Below, in pieces: positions 52,883 to 61,428 of a DNA stretch of 64,000 nt (within the stretch, counting starts at the first letter, position 1; every line of letters starts with the position of its first letter). The notes beneath the pieces are model-generated. The model saw nothing but the letters and a program-made list of their open reading frames with translations. It made no database searches and had not been told where the DNA came from. This stretch comes from an uncultured Bacillota bacterium (GTDB taxonomy: Bacteria; Bacillota_I; Bacilli_A; RFN20; CAG-288). The position numbers and the translations under genes are program-made. Where the stretch lies: assembly GCA_949299015.1 (NCBI GenBank), contig CASFYT010000004.1, positions 1 through 64,000 on the forward strand, written 5' to 3'.

Positions 52883-54039
52883 TCTTCAAGAAAGCGAAGA
52901 CGACCGGAGTGACGCAGGAGATTCGCATCCGCCGCTGCTATGGTTGCGGCGCGATCCTTCAGGACACGGATCCCACCGAAATCGGCTATGTTCCCAAGGA
53001 GATGTTCGAATCCGGAGAGGATGCCCTCTGCGAACGCTGCTACAAGCTGCGGCACTATTCTACGTACAAGCAGACACCGGACTTCAACACCGACTACATC
53101 GCCATCCTCAACGATGCCAAGGAGGAAGGGGCTCTTGTCGTCTACGTCCTGAACGCCTTCTGCCTCACGGGTTCCCTGCTGGACGGAATCGGCAAGTACC
53201 TGCCGGAAAACGTCCTCGTCGTGGTCAACAAGAGGGACGTGCTTCCCCGCAACTATTCGGACGAGTTCCTGACACGGTACGTCGAGAGCAAGCTCAGGCC
53301 GGAATCAATCGAACCCAAAGGCGTTCTCCTGACGTCCACGTCCAAGGGCATCAACATCGAAAAGATGATGTCGGAGATCAATCGCCTCCGAAACGGAAAG
53401 AACGTCTACTTCATCGGCGCCTACCAGGTCGGAAAGTCTTCCCTCATCAACTCCCTTCTGAAGGAATTCCAGAACTCCACGGAAAAGATGATCACGACCT
53501 CTCCCTATCCCGGTACGACGCTCGACGTCATCTCGATTCCGCTGGACAACGATTCCTACATCTATGACACCCCTGGCATCTACAATCCCAAGAGCATCGT
53601 CTCCTTCATCGAGCCGGAGATTGTCAAATATGTCATCCCACGCAATGAAATCCGACCGGAACGCTATCCGACGAAGGCCGGACAATCCTTCCTCTTGAGC
53701 AACCTGGCCCGCATCGATTACCTCGAAGGCCCGAAATGCGACATCGTCTTCTACAAGTCCAACGACGTCTCCATCGAACGATGCAAGGTCAGCAAGGCGG
53801 ACCAGACCTTCAACGCCATCTGCCAGAATGGTTCGCTCCGCTTCCGGACGCAGAAGGTCCAGAAGATCGGCGACCTCGTCAAGACGACCTTCGAAGTCCG
53901 AGAGAACACCCCTTACCGGATTCGAATCGTCGGCCTGGGATTCTTCGATTTCATCGGCGACGGCCAGGTCATCGATGTCTATGCCCCCAAGGGCGTCCGA
54001 CTGATTGCGGAGAAGAACGAGATCTCGAACGCCGAATGA
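52879..54039 (+). CDS. yqeH: Ribosome-biogenesis GTPase YqeH
   Basis: YqeH is a circularly permuted GTPase of 30S assembly. The 386-residue protein has an N-terminal zinc finger (CYGCGA ... CERCYK), then G4 (NKRDVLP), G5-like (TSTSKGINI), G1 (GAYQVGKSSLIN) and G3 (DTPGI) in the permuted order. A C-terminal domain with several beta strands follows. AAAGGAGG precedes ATG 52879. yhbY, aroE and a full nadD, often found after yqeH, are absent. Confidence 0.95.
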   Translation: MIFKKAKTTGVTQEIRIRRCYGCGAILQDTDPTEIGYVPKEMFESGEDALCERCYKLRHYSTYKQTPDFNTDYIAILNDAKEEGALVVYVLNAFCLTGSLLDGIGKYLPENVLVVVNKRDVLPRNYSDEFLTRYVESKLRPESIEPKGVLLTSTSKGINIEKMMSEINRLRNGKNVYFIGAYQVGKSSLINSLLKEFQNSTEKMITTSPYPGTTLDVISIPLDNDSYIYDTPGIYNPKSIVSFIEPEIVKYVIPRNEIRPERYPTKAGQSFLLSNLARIDYLEGPKCDIVFYKSNDVSIERCKVSKADQTFNAICQNGSLRFRTQKVQKIGDLVKTTFEVRENTPYRIRIVGLGFFDFIGDGQVIDVYAPKGVRLIAEKNEISNAE

Positions 54040-54965
54040 TTGGTATCGTCGATTCCTTCCTTCCCCTCGTCGACGACCATCTCTCGTTTTTGGCAGGTGT
54101 AATCAAAAAGAATCCAAACGAACCGATTTTTCTGATTGGACCGAAGATGGAAGAAATGGCGACAATCGTGGGGGAATTACAAAAACTGATTGGAAGATTT
54201 TCGAATGTTTCGATTATTTCATCTTCGAGAGCGAAGAAATATTCCTTTACAACACTCTACTGCAGCCAAAAAAAGATGGCGGAATCTTTTCGCGCCGATC
54301 ACATCGTTGTCCGGACTTCTCTGGCCTCAAAGCGGGAAAAGGTCTCTTCCGGCGCCTCCTTCCACGCACCAATCTCCATGTTGGAGGCGATGGCCGATCA
54401 GGAACTCTTCTTCTGCCACGACATCAGATCGGCCATGTCCAAGGAGCGCTACGGGCACACCGTCAGCGTCGCCAAGACGGCAAGGGCGATTGCCGAATCC
54501 CACGGCATCGATGGTCGGAAAGCCTTTCTTGCCGGAATGCTCCATGACGTCGCCAAGGACATGCCAAAGGATCGACAACGAAAGATGGTCCACCGGTACT
54601 TTCCGCGATATGAATTCTATCCCGGTTTTTCGCTCCATCAATTCGCTTCCCGGATTGTCGCGGAATCAAAGTTTCATCTACGTGACAGGGAAATCCTTTC
54701 CGCCATCCAGTGGCATTGCACTGGAAAGGGGAGGATGACACCCCTCGAAATCATCGTCTACGTTGCCGACAAATGTGAGCCGACGCGGCCTTTTCCGACG
54801 AAGGAAATCGAAAGGGAAGCGCACCATGATCTCTTGAGCGCCTTCCGGATGGTCCTTCGAGATCAGATTCGCTACCTCAGACGGCACAATATCGATTATC
54901 ATACCAATGCTTCCAGCATTGCGATGTTTCACCATTACCTAGGGGAGGATGCAGAATGCCATTGA
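54036..54965 (+). CDS. yqeK: YqeK HD hydrolase with degenerate NadD-like N-terminal domain
   Basis: The C-terminal half (about 135-309) is YqeK, a di-iron HD hydrolase of diadenosine tetraphosphate: H141, HD pair H170-D171 (MLHDVAKDMP), GFSLHQFAS, HCTGKGRMTPLEIIVYVADK. The N-terminal 125 residues sit where NadD is fused or adjacent in relatives and begin MIGIVDSFLPLVDDHLSF, reminiscent of GGTFDPxHxGH. The HxGH nucleotide motif is lost, and this stretch is A+T-richer than its neighbours. NAD adenylyl-transfer is therefore unlikely. The ATG overlaps the yqeH stop. Confidence 0.85.
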   Translation: MIGIVDSFLPLVDDHLSFLAGVIKKNPNEPIFLIGPKMEEMATIVGELQKLIGRFSNVSIISSSRAKKYSFTTLYCSQKKMAESFRADHIVVRTSLASKREKVSSGASFHAPISMLEAMADQELFFCHDIRSAMSKERYGHTVSVAKTARAIAESHGIDGRKAFLAGMLHDVAKDMPKDRQRKMVHRYFPRYEFYPGFSLHQFASRIVAESKFHLRDREILSAIQWHCTGKGRMTPLEIIVYVADKCEPTRPFPTKEIEREAHHDLLSAFRMVLRDQIRYLRRHNIDYHTNASSIAMFHHYLGEDAECH

Positions 54966-55408
54966 TCAGAGAACAGAAGAAAACGAAGGAAACGCAGTTG
55001 AAAACGACAGGACGTATCGAAAGCGCCCGCGTCCGGCACGTCGCCGAAGAGCTATCCTGGAACTATGGCACGGATGTCGTCGTCTACGACGTCCGGAGCC
55101 GGACGCCCTATGTCAGCTATTATGTCGTCTGCTCGGCCAGCAACGACCATCGCCTGCGTTCCTTAGTCACGACTGCCGACGAAGCCCTCTACGACAACTT
55201 CTTTGACTTGCACCACAAGGAAGGAAAGAACGGATCGACGTGGATTCTTCTCGACGCCAAGACCATCGTCGTCCAGCTTTTTACGAAGGAAATGCGCGAT
55301 CACGTTCAATTCGATGCCCTCTACGAGGATTGCCCCCATGAAGTCATCGTCGCCGAAGAGGAACCAAAGTATCCCAAGCGCCGAAAGGCGAACGGGAGGG
55401 CCGCATGA
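54956..55408 (+). CDS. rsfS: Ribosomal silencing factor RsfS
   Basis: RsfS (Iojap/YqeL) binds L14 and blocks subunit joining when nutrients are scarce. The 150-residue protein has VVVYDVRSRTPYVSYYVVCS, GSTWILLDAKTIVVQLFTKE and R.HVQFDALYED, matching the family pattern of a YFVI segment, a WILLD segment and a C-terminal LE.LW-like helix. Charged tails extend both ends. It overlaps yqeK by 10 bp. Confidence 0.92.
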   Translation: MPLIREQKKTKETQLKTTGRIESARVRHVAEELSWNYGTDVVVYDVRSRTPYVSYYVVCSASNDHRLRSLVTTADEALYDNFFDLHHKEGKNGSTWILLDAKTIVVQLFTKEMRDHVQFDALYEDCPHEVIVAEEEPKYPKRRKANGRAA

Positions 55409-56085
55409 AAAGCGTCCTGATGGTCGTCGCGACCGAAGAAGAGCTCCACGCGCTTCGTCGCGTCTGTCCACTCAAGTCGGAGGGCGTGGGCGCCAATTTT
55501 GTCTACCGCTGTCAGGAATCGAATTATCAGATCGATGTCATCCGAGGAGGCATTGGAAAGGCAGCGATGGCCTTCGCCCTTGGCGCGTGCTTTGCTCGCA
55601 AACATTACGACCTCGTGTTCAACATCGGGGTCGCCGGAACGGTTTCTCCTCGTCTTAAGGCGATGGACATCTTCTGCGCGACAAAGTCCTGCTACTACGA
55701 CGTCTCCCTTCCCGGACTGAAACGTGGACAGATGGACGGAATGCCCCTTTTCTTCGAATGCGATCCTCGAATCGTCGAAATCGCAAGAGAGTTGAATCCT
55801 GAGATTCGAACGGGAATCGTGATTACGGGCGATCAGTTCGTCACGAAGGACAATCTCCCTCCACACCTCGAGGATTTTGAAGATCCGCTTGCCATCGACA
55901 TGGAATCGGCATCGGTCGGTGAGTCGACCTATTTGACAGGAACCCCCTATGCGATTTTGCGCACGATCTCCGACGATGCGACGACGTCTCCGGACGAAGC
56001 CGAATATGAGAAAAATGTCGAGAAAGCAAGTAATCGTGCTGCGACAACGGCGCTGCAAATTATCGAAAAGTATTTTAGTATTTAA
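55405..56085 (+). CDS. mtnN: 5'-methylthioadenosine/S-adenosylhomocysteine nucleosidase
   Basis: MtnN (Pfs) cleaves methylthioadenosine and S-adenosylhomocysteine to adenine and a thioribose product. The 226-residue protein has MVVATEEELHAL at the N-terminus, VFNIGVAGTVSPRLKAMDI, ITGDQFV and AIDMESASV, followed by ILRTISDDA (catalytic Asp). It is the last gene of the yqeG operon. Its final codons run into the first TAGTA box of the A+T-rich island. Confidence 0.93.
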   Translation: MKSVLMVVATEEELHALRRVCPLKSEGVGANFVYRCQESNYQIDVIRGGIGKAAMAFALGACFARKHYDLVFNIGVAGTVSPRLKAMDIFCATKSCYYDVSLPGLKRGQMDGMPLFFECDPRIVEIARELNPEIRTGIVITGDQFVTKDNLPPHLEDFEDPLAIDMESASVGESTYLTGTPYAILRTISDDATTSPDEAEYEKNVEKASNRAATTALQIIEKYFSI

Positions 56086-56132
56086 TTAGTACTAGTGAAA
56101 TACTAAACCCAGAAATTTTGAGAATCCAAATT

Positions 56133-56164
56133 ATAGTATATATTCGGTACTGAATATATACTAT
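56133..56164. repeat. Perfect 13-bp inverted repeat with 6-bp centre
   Basis: ATAGTATATATTC (56133-56145) is exactly inverted at 56152-56164, with GGTACT between. TTTTTAT follows on the plus strand, so it could terminate the mtnN transcript, but the stem is almost all A/T. The 13-6-13 geometry also resembles a binding or recombination site. Confidence 0.85.
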
Positions 56165-56294
56165 TTTTATAAGAAAGTTGATTAGGGTCCTTAATCAATG
56201 AATGATAAGTCAAATTTATTATCAAAAATAGTAAACAAATGGTATTTATGAACGATAACCAAGAAATATGTGAAAAATCATCGCAATTTATTTT

Positions 56295-56322
56295 AATGCG
56301 GATAATGTTAATTATGTTAATA
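56295..56322 (+). other. dif: Candidate dif site (XerC/XerD recombination site)
   Basis: The left arm AATGCGGATAA, centre TGTTAA and right arm TTATGTTAATA match 8/11, 4/6 and 9/11 positions of the Escherichia coli dif site as I recall it, 21 of 28 in all, with the XerC arm on the left. Both inner half-sites (ATAA and TTATG) are intact. It sits in the middle of an A+T-rich island where gene orientation flips from mostly plus to entirely minus, as expected at a replication terminus. A XerD-like recombinase gene is 3.2 kb away. Confidence 0.7.
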
Positions 56323-56451
56323 GATTTTGGATTTGAATAGTCGATATATAGTAATAAAATTGAATTCATAAAAATAGTGATATATCAGTACTAGAGTAAT
56401 ACTAATAATTCATTAACTAATATTGCTGTGTTTTATAGTACTATATTTATA

Positions 56452-57231
56452 CTATTTTTCAATATTTGCAAAACCGTCTCTGCTCTTCAATCGCTTCTTC
56501 GCCAAATGTAACAAGAAGTCCATCACTAGGATGAGGATAAGGCAGATCAAGACATACGCCATCATTTCCCGGTAATCCAGATTCTGATAGGAGGTATTGA
56601 TGAGATTGCCTAATCCAAGGTCGTCCGTTCGATAGGTGAACGTCTCCGCCATGATTTCAATTTTCAGTCCCAATCCCAAAGCCTGTGTCCATCCCAATAG
56701 AACGTAGTCCATCGAGAGCGGAAGGATGATTCGGGTGATATTGCTTAAGTGATATTTTCCCTTCAACAGCAAGGACATCTCATATCTTTGATAGATGGTT
56801 CGAGCTCCGGAATAGGAGGCCTGGTACAGCATCGGAAACAGGACGAGACTCACCACCCAGATGGCTGTCTCAGGGACGAAGACAATCAAAAGCAGGATGA
56901 GGGCAATCGTCGGAAAGGACCTCAGGACCGTCATCAACGGGGTCAAGATCATCCCTAGCGATGAAAAATAGCCGGCCAACGTACCAAGGAGCATTCCTAA
57001 GGCGCCGCTGCCCAAAAGCGATGCCACGAGACGCAAAAGGGTATTTCCGAGCGCCAGGTAGGTCGTTTTCTCTCCAAGCTTTTCGACGAGCTGGGAGCAT
57101 GTCGAAAAGAATTCAGGCAAAAAGAGCTGAGATGTGGAAAATGCGACGATTTCCCATACGACAACAACCAAAAGGAGCCCAAGAAGGATCAGAAAGGACG
57201 GATGGAGGAAAAACTTCTTGAGCTTCTTCAT
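56452..57231 (-). CDS. ABC-transporter permease, SsuC/TauC-like
   Basis: The 259-residue protein has six TM segments and the binding-protein-dependent permease fold. The EAA-like loop reads YQASYSGARTIYQRYEMSLLL and ends near LPLSMDYVLLGWTQALGLG. It resembles permeases for sulphonates, nitrate, thiamine precursors or similar small substrates; the substrate is unknown. It lies 3 bp after the lipoprotein gene. No ATPase gene follows: the frame ends in the A+T-rich island. Confidence 0.85.
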   Translation of the reverse strand: MKKLKKFFLHPSFLILLGLLLVVVVWEIVAFSTSQLFLPEFFSTCSQLVEKLGEKTTYLALGNTLLRLVASLLGSGALGMLLGTLAGYFSSLGMILTPLMTVLRSFPTIALILLLIVFVPETAIWVVSLVLFPMLYQASYSGARTIYQRYEMSLLLKGKYHLSNITRIILPLSMDYVLLGWTQALGLGLKIEIMAETFTYRTDDLGLGNLINTSYQNLDYREMMAYVLICLILILVMDFLLHLAKKRLKSRDGFANIEK

Positions 57232-57234
57232 CGT

Positions 57235-58242
57235 TCATTGAGCGGGATAATAGGTTGAAAGGATTCCTTCCGGAAGCGAGATTCCAAGGGAAGAAAAGGC
57301 AAGGAATTCCTCCGCGGACGGGTTCTTGTCCGCCGAAAGGAAGGCGAGTCCATTCTGCTCCTGCGATTTGCTCAGGACGTTGGCATTGAATCCGAAACGC
57401 GCCTGTTGTGTCGTCAGATCACCATAAGCTTCGAGATTGGAGACGGCTCTTGAAGCACCATGAATCAAGTCGAGGACGTCCTCATCGAAAAGCGAGAGGA
57501 AATGCTCGATTTCGTCACGCCTTGAGCCATCGTCCTGAAGGCTTTTCTTGATGAAAAGCCCGGCCTGAGGGAAGCCGTCCGTACCATATTTCTTTCCGTA
57601 CTCTTCAGCGATGTCCGCCACAACCTGAACGTCTGTCGGCTTCGTGTCGTCCAGAAGAATCTGGGTGATGACGGGATAGCTGGAAACGACATAGTCGACT
57701 CTTTCGCCCTGGTACATACCACTCTTGAGAACAGGCGCCGTATCGCTGACCGAAGATCCGTAGGCATCGACGGTGAGGTCCATGCTGGCCTTGAAGGCCC
57801 GATCGGGGACAAGGCCCTCTCCGTAGGAAAAGACGAAATCGTCGTCCGTCGGGATGCCGTCCTCGTCGTTTCCTGTGGAGAGCAGATACAGATTTCCGAA
57901 GGTCACCATGCGTACCAGACGATAGTTATCGCCGGAAAGTTTCATCCCATTGACGGAATCGAAGACGATGAAGTCCGCATCGGCTGAGGAAAAGGAGGCT
58001 TGAACGACAGGGGCGCCAGCGAGCTGGAGCGAGTCATCGTTCGCGTACCGAGTGAAGCTGGCTGCGGGAGCACCTTGTGGGCAGACGATGGAAAAGTCCG
58101 TGCCAACCTCGGCTTGTGATGAAGAGGTGCTAGTTGATGAAGAACCATTCGTTGAAGAGCTTGACAGGGACTGGCTCGAAGGACCAGAACAAGAAACGAA
58201 GAAGGGGAGTGAGACAAGGAGCAGAAGCGATTTGCGATTCAT
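57235..58242 (-). CDS. Solute-binding lipoprotein of ABC transporter, SsuA/NMT1-like
   Basis: The 335-residue protein has a lipoprotein signal (LLLLVSLPFFVSC, lipid on the Cys at about 18) and a Ser/Thr-rich linker (about 19-45). The two-lobe binding domain after it has the SsuA/NMT1 pattern: an IVCPQGAPAASF opening, DADFIVFDSVNG, GFPQAGLFIKKSL and a helical C-terminal region with NPSAEEFLAF. The ligand is not predictable. It lies 12 bp after deoB and 3 bp before the permease, so the three are likely cotranscribed. Confidence 0.82.
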   Translation of the reverse strand: MNRKSLLLLVSLPFFVSCSGPSSQSLSSSSTNGSSSTSTSSSQAEVGTDFSIVCPQGAPAASFTRYANDDSLQLAGAPVVQASFSSADADFIVFDSVNGMKLSGDNYRLVRMVTFGNLYLLSTGNDEDGIPTDDDFVFSYGEGLVPDRAFKASMDLTVDAYGSSVSDTAPVLKSGMYQGERVDYVVSSYPVITQILLDDTKPTDVQVVADIAEEYGKKYGTDGFPQAGLFIKKSLQDDGSRRDEIEHFLSLFDEDVLDLIHGASRAVSNLEAYGDLTTQQARFGFNANVLSKSQEQNGLAFLSADKNPSAEEFLAFSSLGISLPEGILSTYYPAQ

Positions 58243-58254
58243 GGTGATGCCTTT

Positions 58255-59451
58255 CTATGCTTTTGTATCGAGTAACGTCAGAATCGGTTTGCCGATTTGA
58301 TTGGATGTCGGAACAAGCCCGAAGTTTCGAAGGATTGTCTGGCCAATCGTAGCGAAGGTCTCCTCTTCAGGAAGCTTGGTGCCGTGGAGGTATCGCGGGG
58401 AATAGCTCAGGAGTGGGACACGCTCTCGCGTGTGATCGGTTCCCGTGTGGGTCGGATCGTTTCCATGGTCCGCGGTGACCATGAGGAGGTCATCCTCCCT
58501 CAGCAGCGGGAGAAGCTGTCCCAGACGTCGGTCGAAGGCCTCAATCGCCTTTCCGTACCCAATCGGATTCCGACGATGGCCATAGAGAGAGTCGAATTCG
58601 ACGAGGTTGACGAAGCAGAGACCATTGAATTTCGACCGAGCGATGTCCATCGTCTTGTCCATCCCGTCCTCGTTGCTTTCCGTATGGACGGATGCCGTAA
58701 TCCCCTGACCATTGAAGATATCGTGAATCTTACCGACGGCAAGGACATCCCTTCCGCCTTTCTTCAAGACGTCGAGAGCTGTCACGCCGGAAGGCGAGAG
58801 AGCATAGTCGCGACGATCCGAAGTCCTCTTGAAATTCGTCTTGTCCGTTCCAATGTAAGGCCGAGCGATAACCCTTCCGACCTTCCACTCGGGACGCATC
58901 GTGATCTCGCGGGCAATCTCACAGGCTCGATAGAGTTCTTCAAGAGGCATCTTATCGACATTGGCTGCAATTTGAAGAACAGAATCGGCAGAAGTATAGA
59001 CAATCAAAGACCCATCTCGCGTTTGCTCTTCGCCAAGCTTTTCAAGGATAACCGTTCCGCTTTCCGAGTAGTTTCCGATGACTTTTCTTCCCGTTCGCGC
59101 TTCGAGTTCATCGATCAATTCCTTCGGAAATCCCGTCTCAGTGAAAGTGACGAGGGGATTCGGGGTCAGGATTCCCATCATCTCCCAGTGCCCCGTCAGA
59201 GTGTCCTTTCCATTCGATTTCTCGCGCAGCGTCTGGACGTAGCTTTGAGGATGCAAGACAGTCGACGTCCCACGGACGTCGGCCAGATCATGAAGTCCGA
59301 GCGCATTGAGAACGGGAATGTCCAATCCGCCGCAGGCCTCGGCCGTATGGACAAACGTATTGGTTCCGACATCGCCGAAGCGTTCGGCATCCGGTTCAGC
59401 GCCGATGCCGACGGAATCCATCACGATGAGGAAGATTCGTCGAAATGACAT
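58255..59451 (-). CDS. deoB: Phosphopentomutase
   Basis: DeoB interconverts (deoxy)ribose 1- and 5-phosphates in nucleoside breakdown. The 398-residue protein has the alkaline-phosphatase-type metal motifs IFLIVMDSVGIGAEPDA, TGHWEMMG, TADHGNDPTHTGTDHTRE and the phospho-Thr region DVGTNT. The length is typical. AGGAAAGGGG precedes the ATG, 24 bp after a TATAAT. xerD-deoB adjacency is the same as ripX-drm in Bacillus subtilis. Confidence 0.97.
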   Translation of the reverse strand: MSFRRIFLIVMDSVGIGAEPDAERFGDVGTNTFVHTAEACGGLDIPVLNALGLHDLADVRGTSTVLHPQSYVQTLREKSNGKDTLTGHWEMMGILTPNPLVTFTETGFPKELIDELEARTGRKVIGNYSESGTVILEKLGEEQTRDGSLIVYTSADSVLQIAANVDKMPLEELYRACEIAREITMRPEWKVGRVIARPYIGTDKTNFKRTSDRRDYALSPSGVTALDVLKKGGRDVLAVGKIHDIFNGQGITASVHTESNEDGMDKTMDIARSKFNGLCFVNLVEFDSLYGHRRNPIGYGKAIEAFDRRLGQLLPLLREDDLLMVTADHGNDPTHTGTDHTRERVPLLSYSPRYLHGTKLPEEETFATIGQTILRNFGLVPTSNQIGKPILTLLDTKA

Positions 59452-59474
59452 ATGGTTTCGCCCCTTTCCTGTCT

Positions 59475-59480
59475 ATTATA
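59475..59480 (-). promoter_or_regulatory. Candidate -10 box of deoB operon
   Basis: TATAAT on the minus strand (59480-59475), 23 bp before the deoB start, with AGGAAAGGGG between. The -35 is weak. Confidence 0.5.
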
Positions 59481-59512
59481 CGACTCTTTTCCGCCCGTTG
59501 CAGAAACGACGA

Positions 59513-60391
59513 TCAATCTTCTCCTTCGCCCATCGCCTTGTCGTATCCCTCGCGCTTCATCTTCGAGGAGACCTTCGTGTAGATCATCGTCGTCTCCACC
59601 TGGCTGTGTCCAAGGAGTTCCTGGACTTGGCGAATCGGAGCCCCGTTTTCCAGCAGGGTCGTCGCGAAGCTATGCCGGAGCATGTGCGGATGGACGTCGC
59701 TGCCTAGTCCCGCCTTCTCCGCCGCCTTGCGGAGCTCGAGATAGAAGTATTGACGCGAAACCCGTCCCCGGTCCTCGTGAAGAAAGAGGTTCCTTTCCTT
59801 CGTCTTCAGTCCCTTCCTTCGGTCGAGATATTCGGAAAGATAGAATCGGCATTCCTGATTCATCGGAACGATCCTCTCCTTGTCGCCCTTTCCCCGAATC
59901 TTCAGGTATCCATCCGGGACGTTGACCTGACCGAGCTTCAGGTTGCACAGTTCGGAGACGCGAAGGCCGCAGGAATAGCAGACCTCCATCATGGTGAGGT
60001 TGAGGAGCCCCTTGAAGGTCTCGGCTTCCTGCGATTGAAACAGGAGACGGACTTCGCGGTCGGTCAGGACACGCGGGAGGCTCCGTCCCTTCTTGGGGAC
60101 CTCCATCTCTCCCAAGGTGACCCGAAGGACGTTCTCTCCCTTGAGGAAACGGTAGAATCCCTTCACGGCCATCGCCTTGCGCACCAGGCTTGTCTTGGAA
60201 TAGCCCTTAGAGGTCAGGAAGGCTAGATAGTCGTCATAATCGCTCAGGCCGAGTTCTTCGGCAGGCTTTTCGCCGATGAGGTCTTGGAATTGGCGCAGGT
60301 CGCCCTCATACGCCTCAACCGTCCTTCGGCTGTCCCCCTTTTCGGAAAGAAGGTAGGCGAAGAAGCGTTCCATCGCATCGCGCAGGGTCAT
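59513..60391 (-). CDS. xerD: Tyrosine recombinase XerD-like
   Basis: XerC/XerD resolve chromosome dimers at dif. The 292-residue protein has an N-terminal SAM-like core-binding domain (about 1-90) and the catalytic domain with R144 (CGLRVSEL), K168 (GKGDKER), H236 and R239 ([12 protein letters not shown]), H262 (LLGHSQV) and Y271 (MIYTKV). The size and adjacency to deoB favour XerD rather than XerC or a phage integrase. ATG 60391 overlaps dinB by four bases. A candidate substrate is the dif-like site at 56295. Confidence 0.9.
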   Translation of the reverse strand: MTLRDAMERFFAYLLSEKGDSRRTVEAYEGDLRQFQDLIGEKPAEELGLSDYDDYLAFLTSKGYSKTSLVRKAMAVKGFYRFLKGENVLRVTLGEMEVPKKGRSLPRVLTDREVRLLFQSQEAETFKGLLNLTMMEVCYSCGLRVSELCNLKLGQVNVPDGYLKIRGKGDKERIVPMNQECRFYLSEYLDRRKGLKTKERNLFLHEDRGRVSRQYFYLELRKAAEKAGLGSDVHPHMLRHSFATTLLENGAPIRQVQELLGHSQVETTMIYTKVSSKMKREGYDKAMGEGED

Positions 60392-61428
60392 GACGGATCC
60401 TTTCCCCGGTTGCCGACCTTGTCGACGCCGACACCGATCAGGCGAAGGCTTTCGCCATGGTAGCATTCCTCGAAGATGCGCATCGCCTCCGCAAAGATGG
60501 AGGCCGAACCCTCGACAGGAGAAGGGAGAGCCTTCCTCCTCGACCAGGTCCTGAATCGGTCGTCACGAAGCTTGACGACGACGACGGAGGCCGACTTCCG
60601 ATATTTCTCCAGCTCTGCGGCAACTTCTTCCGAGCAGATGCGGATCATGTCGCGGATCTCGTCGTAGTCGGTGATGTCCTCCGAAAAGGTCCGCTCGGCG
60701 GAACACGACTTGGGATCGAAGGCCTCGGGATGGACATGGTCGTCTCCGAAACCGTTGGCTTCCGACTGGTAATAGTCGAAGAGGTTGCCCAGAAGGCGAC
60801 GGACGTCCGGATTCTGCGTCCGTGCCAGGTCGCCGATCGTCTGGATGCCCAGGGCTTGGAGCCGTGGCGCGGTCTTCCGGCCGATGCCGTACATCTTGTC
60901 GATCGACAGAGGCCAGAGAAGAGATTCGATGTTCTCCCGATTCAGGAGGGTCAGTCCCATCGGCTTTCGCAGGTCGCTGGCCATCTTGGCGAGAAACCGG
61001 TTGGCGCCATGTCCGATCGAGCACTTGAGCCTTGTATGGCGGTAGAGCGAAAGCTGGAGGTCGAAGAGATAGCCATGGCGGTCTTCGCGGTCGATCTCCG
61101 CTGTCATGTCGATATAGCATTCATCGATGGAAGCCTGTTCGATCAAAGAAAAACGATTTCGTAGATATGAAAAGAATTTTTTAGACAAATAACGATAATA
61201 ATCATAGTGACCGTTGACGATGATCAAGTCCTTGCAAATTTCCTTGGCCTGACTCATGGGCATCCCGGACCGGACGCCGAACTTCCTCGCCTCATAGGAG
61301 CAGGTCGCGACGACTCCGCGGCGTCCGTCGTAGCCGACGGCCAGGGCCTTTTCGTTGAGGGTAGGATCGCGCAGGCACTCCGCCTGGGCGAAGAAGGCGT
61401 TCAGGTCGATGTGAACGATCTCTTTCAT
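60388..61428 (-). CDS. dinB: DNA polymerase IV (Y family)
   Basis: DinB is a translesion polymerase. The 346-residue protein has [27 protein letters not shown], the catalytic [27 protein letters not shown] and a helix-hairpin-helix ([17 protein letters not shown]) before the little-finger domain. There is no beta-clamp QL.LF box at the C-terminus that I can identify. It overlaps xerD and recN by four bases each, so recN-dinB-xerD form a tight repair and recombination operon. Confidence 0.95.
   Translation of the reverse strand: MKEIVHIDLNAFFAQAECLRDPTLNEKALAVGYDGRRGVVATCSYEARKFGVRSGMPMSQAKEICKDLIIVNGHYDYYRYLSKKFFSYLRNRFSLIEQASIDECYIDMTAEIDREDRHGYLFDLQLSLYRHTRLKCSIGHGANRFLAKMASDLRKPMGLTLLNRENIESLLWPLSIDKMYGIGRKTAPRLQALGIQTIGDLARTQNPDVRRLLGNLFDYYQSEANGFGDDHVHPEAFDPKSCSAERTFSEDITDYDEIRDMIRICSEEVAAELEKYRKSASVVVVKLRDDRFRTWSRRKALPSPVEGSASIFAEAMRIFEECYHGESLRLIGVGVDKVGNRGKDPS

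Larger units (their letters stand above)
56076..56455. repeat. A+T-rich island with clustered TAGTA/TACTA boxes
   Basis: This gene-free stretch of about 370 bp is roughly a quarter G+C by eye, in sharp contrast to its surroundings. TAGTA occurs at 56076, 56087, 56134, 56229, 56349 and 56436, and TACTA at 56090, 56101, 56159, 56389, 56400, 56439 and 56450. They form a left and a right cluster. The 8-bp palindrome TAGTACTA appears at 56087-56094 and 56436-56443. The dif-like site lies between the clusters. Genes on both sides point toward the island. Protein binding to the boxes is inferred. Confidence 0.8.

Noticed and set aside
56103-56369. Open frame of 88 codons on the minus strand in the A+T-rich island
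   Set aside because: It is Ile/Asn/Tyr-rich in the way expected of random A+T-rich DNA, has no ribosome-binding site, and overlaps the inverted repeat and the dif-like site.
56076-56455. CRISPR array or tRNA gene in the large gap
   Set aside because: The boxes are only five to eight bases long, irregularly spaced and in both orientations, and no cloverleaf can be drawn.
59513-60391. Phage integrase or integron instead of XerD
   Set aside because: The size, catalytic residues and recN-dinB-xerD-deoB context are those of a housekeeping Xer recombinase, with no phage genes nearby.
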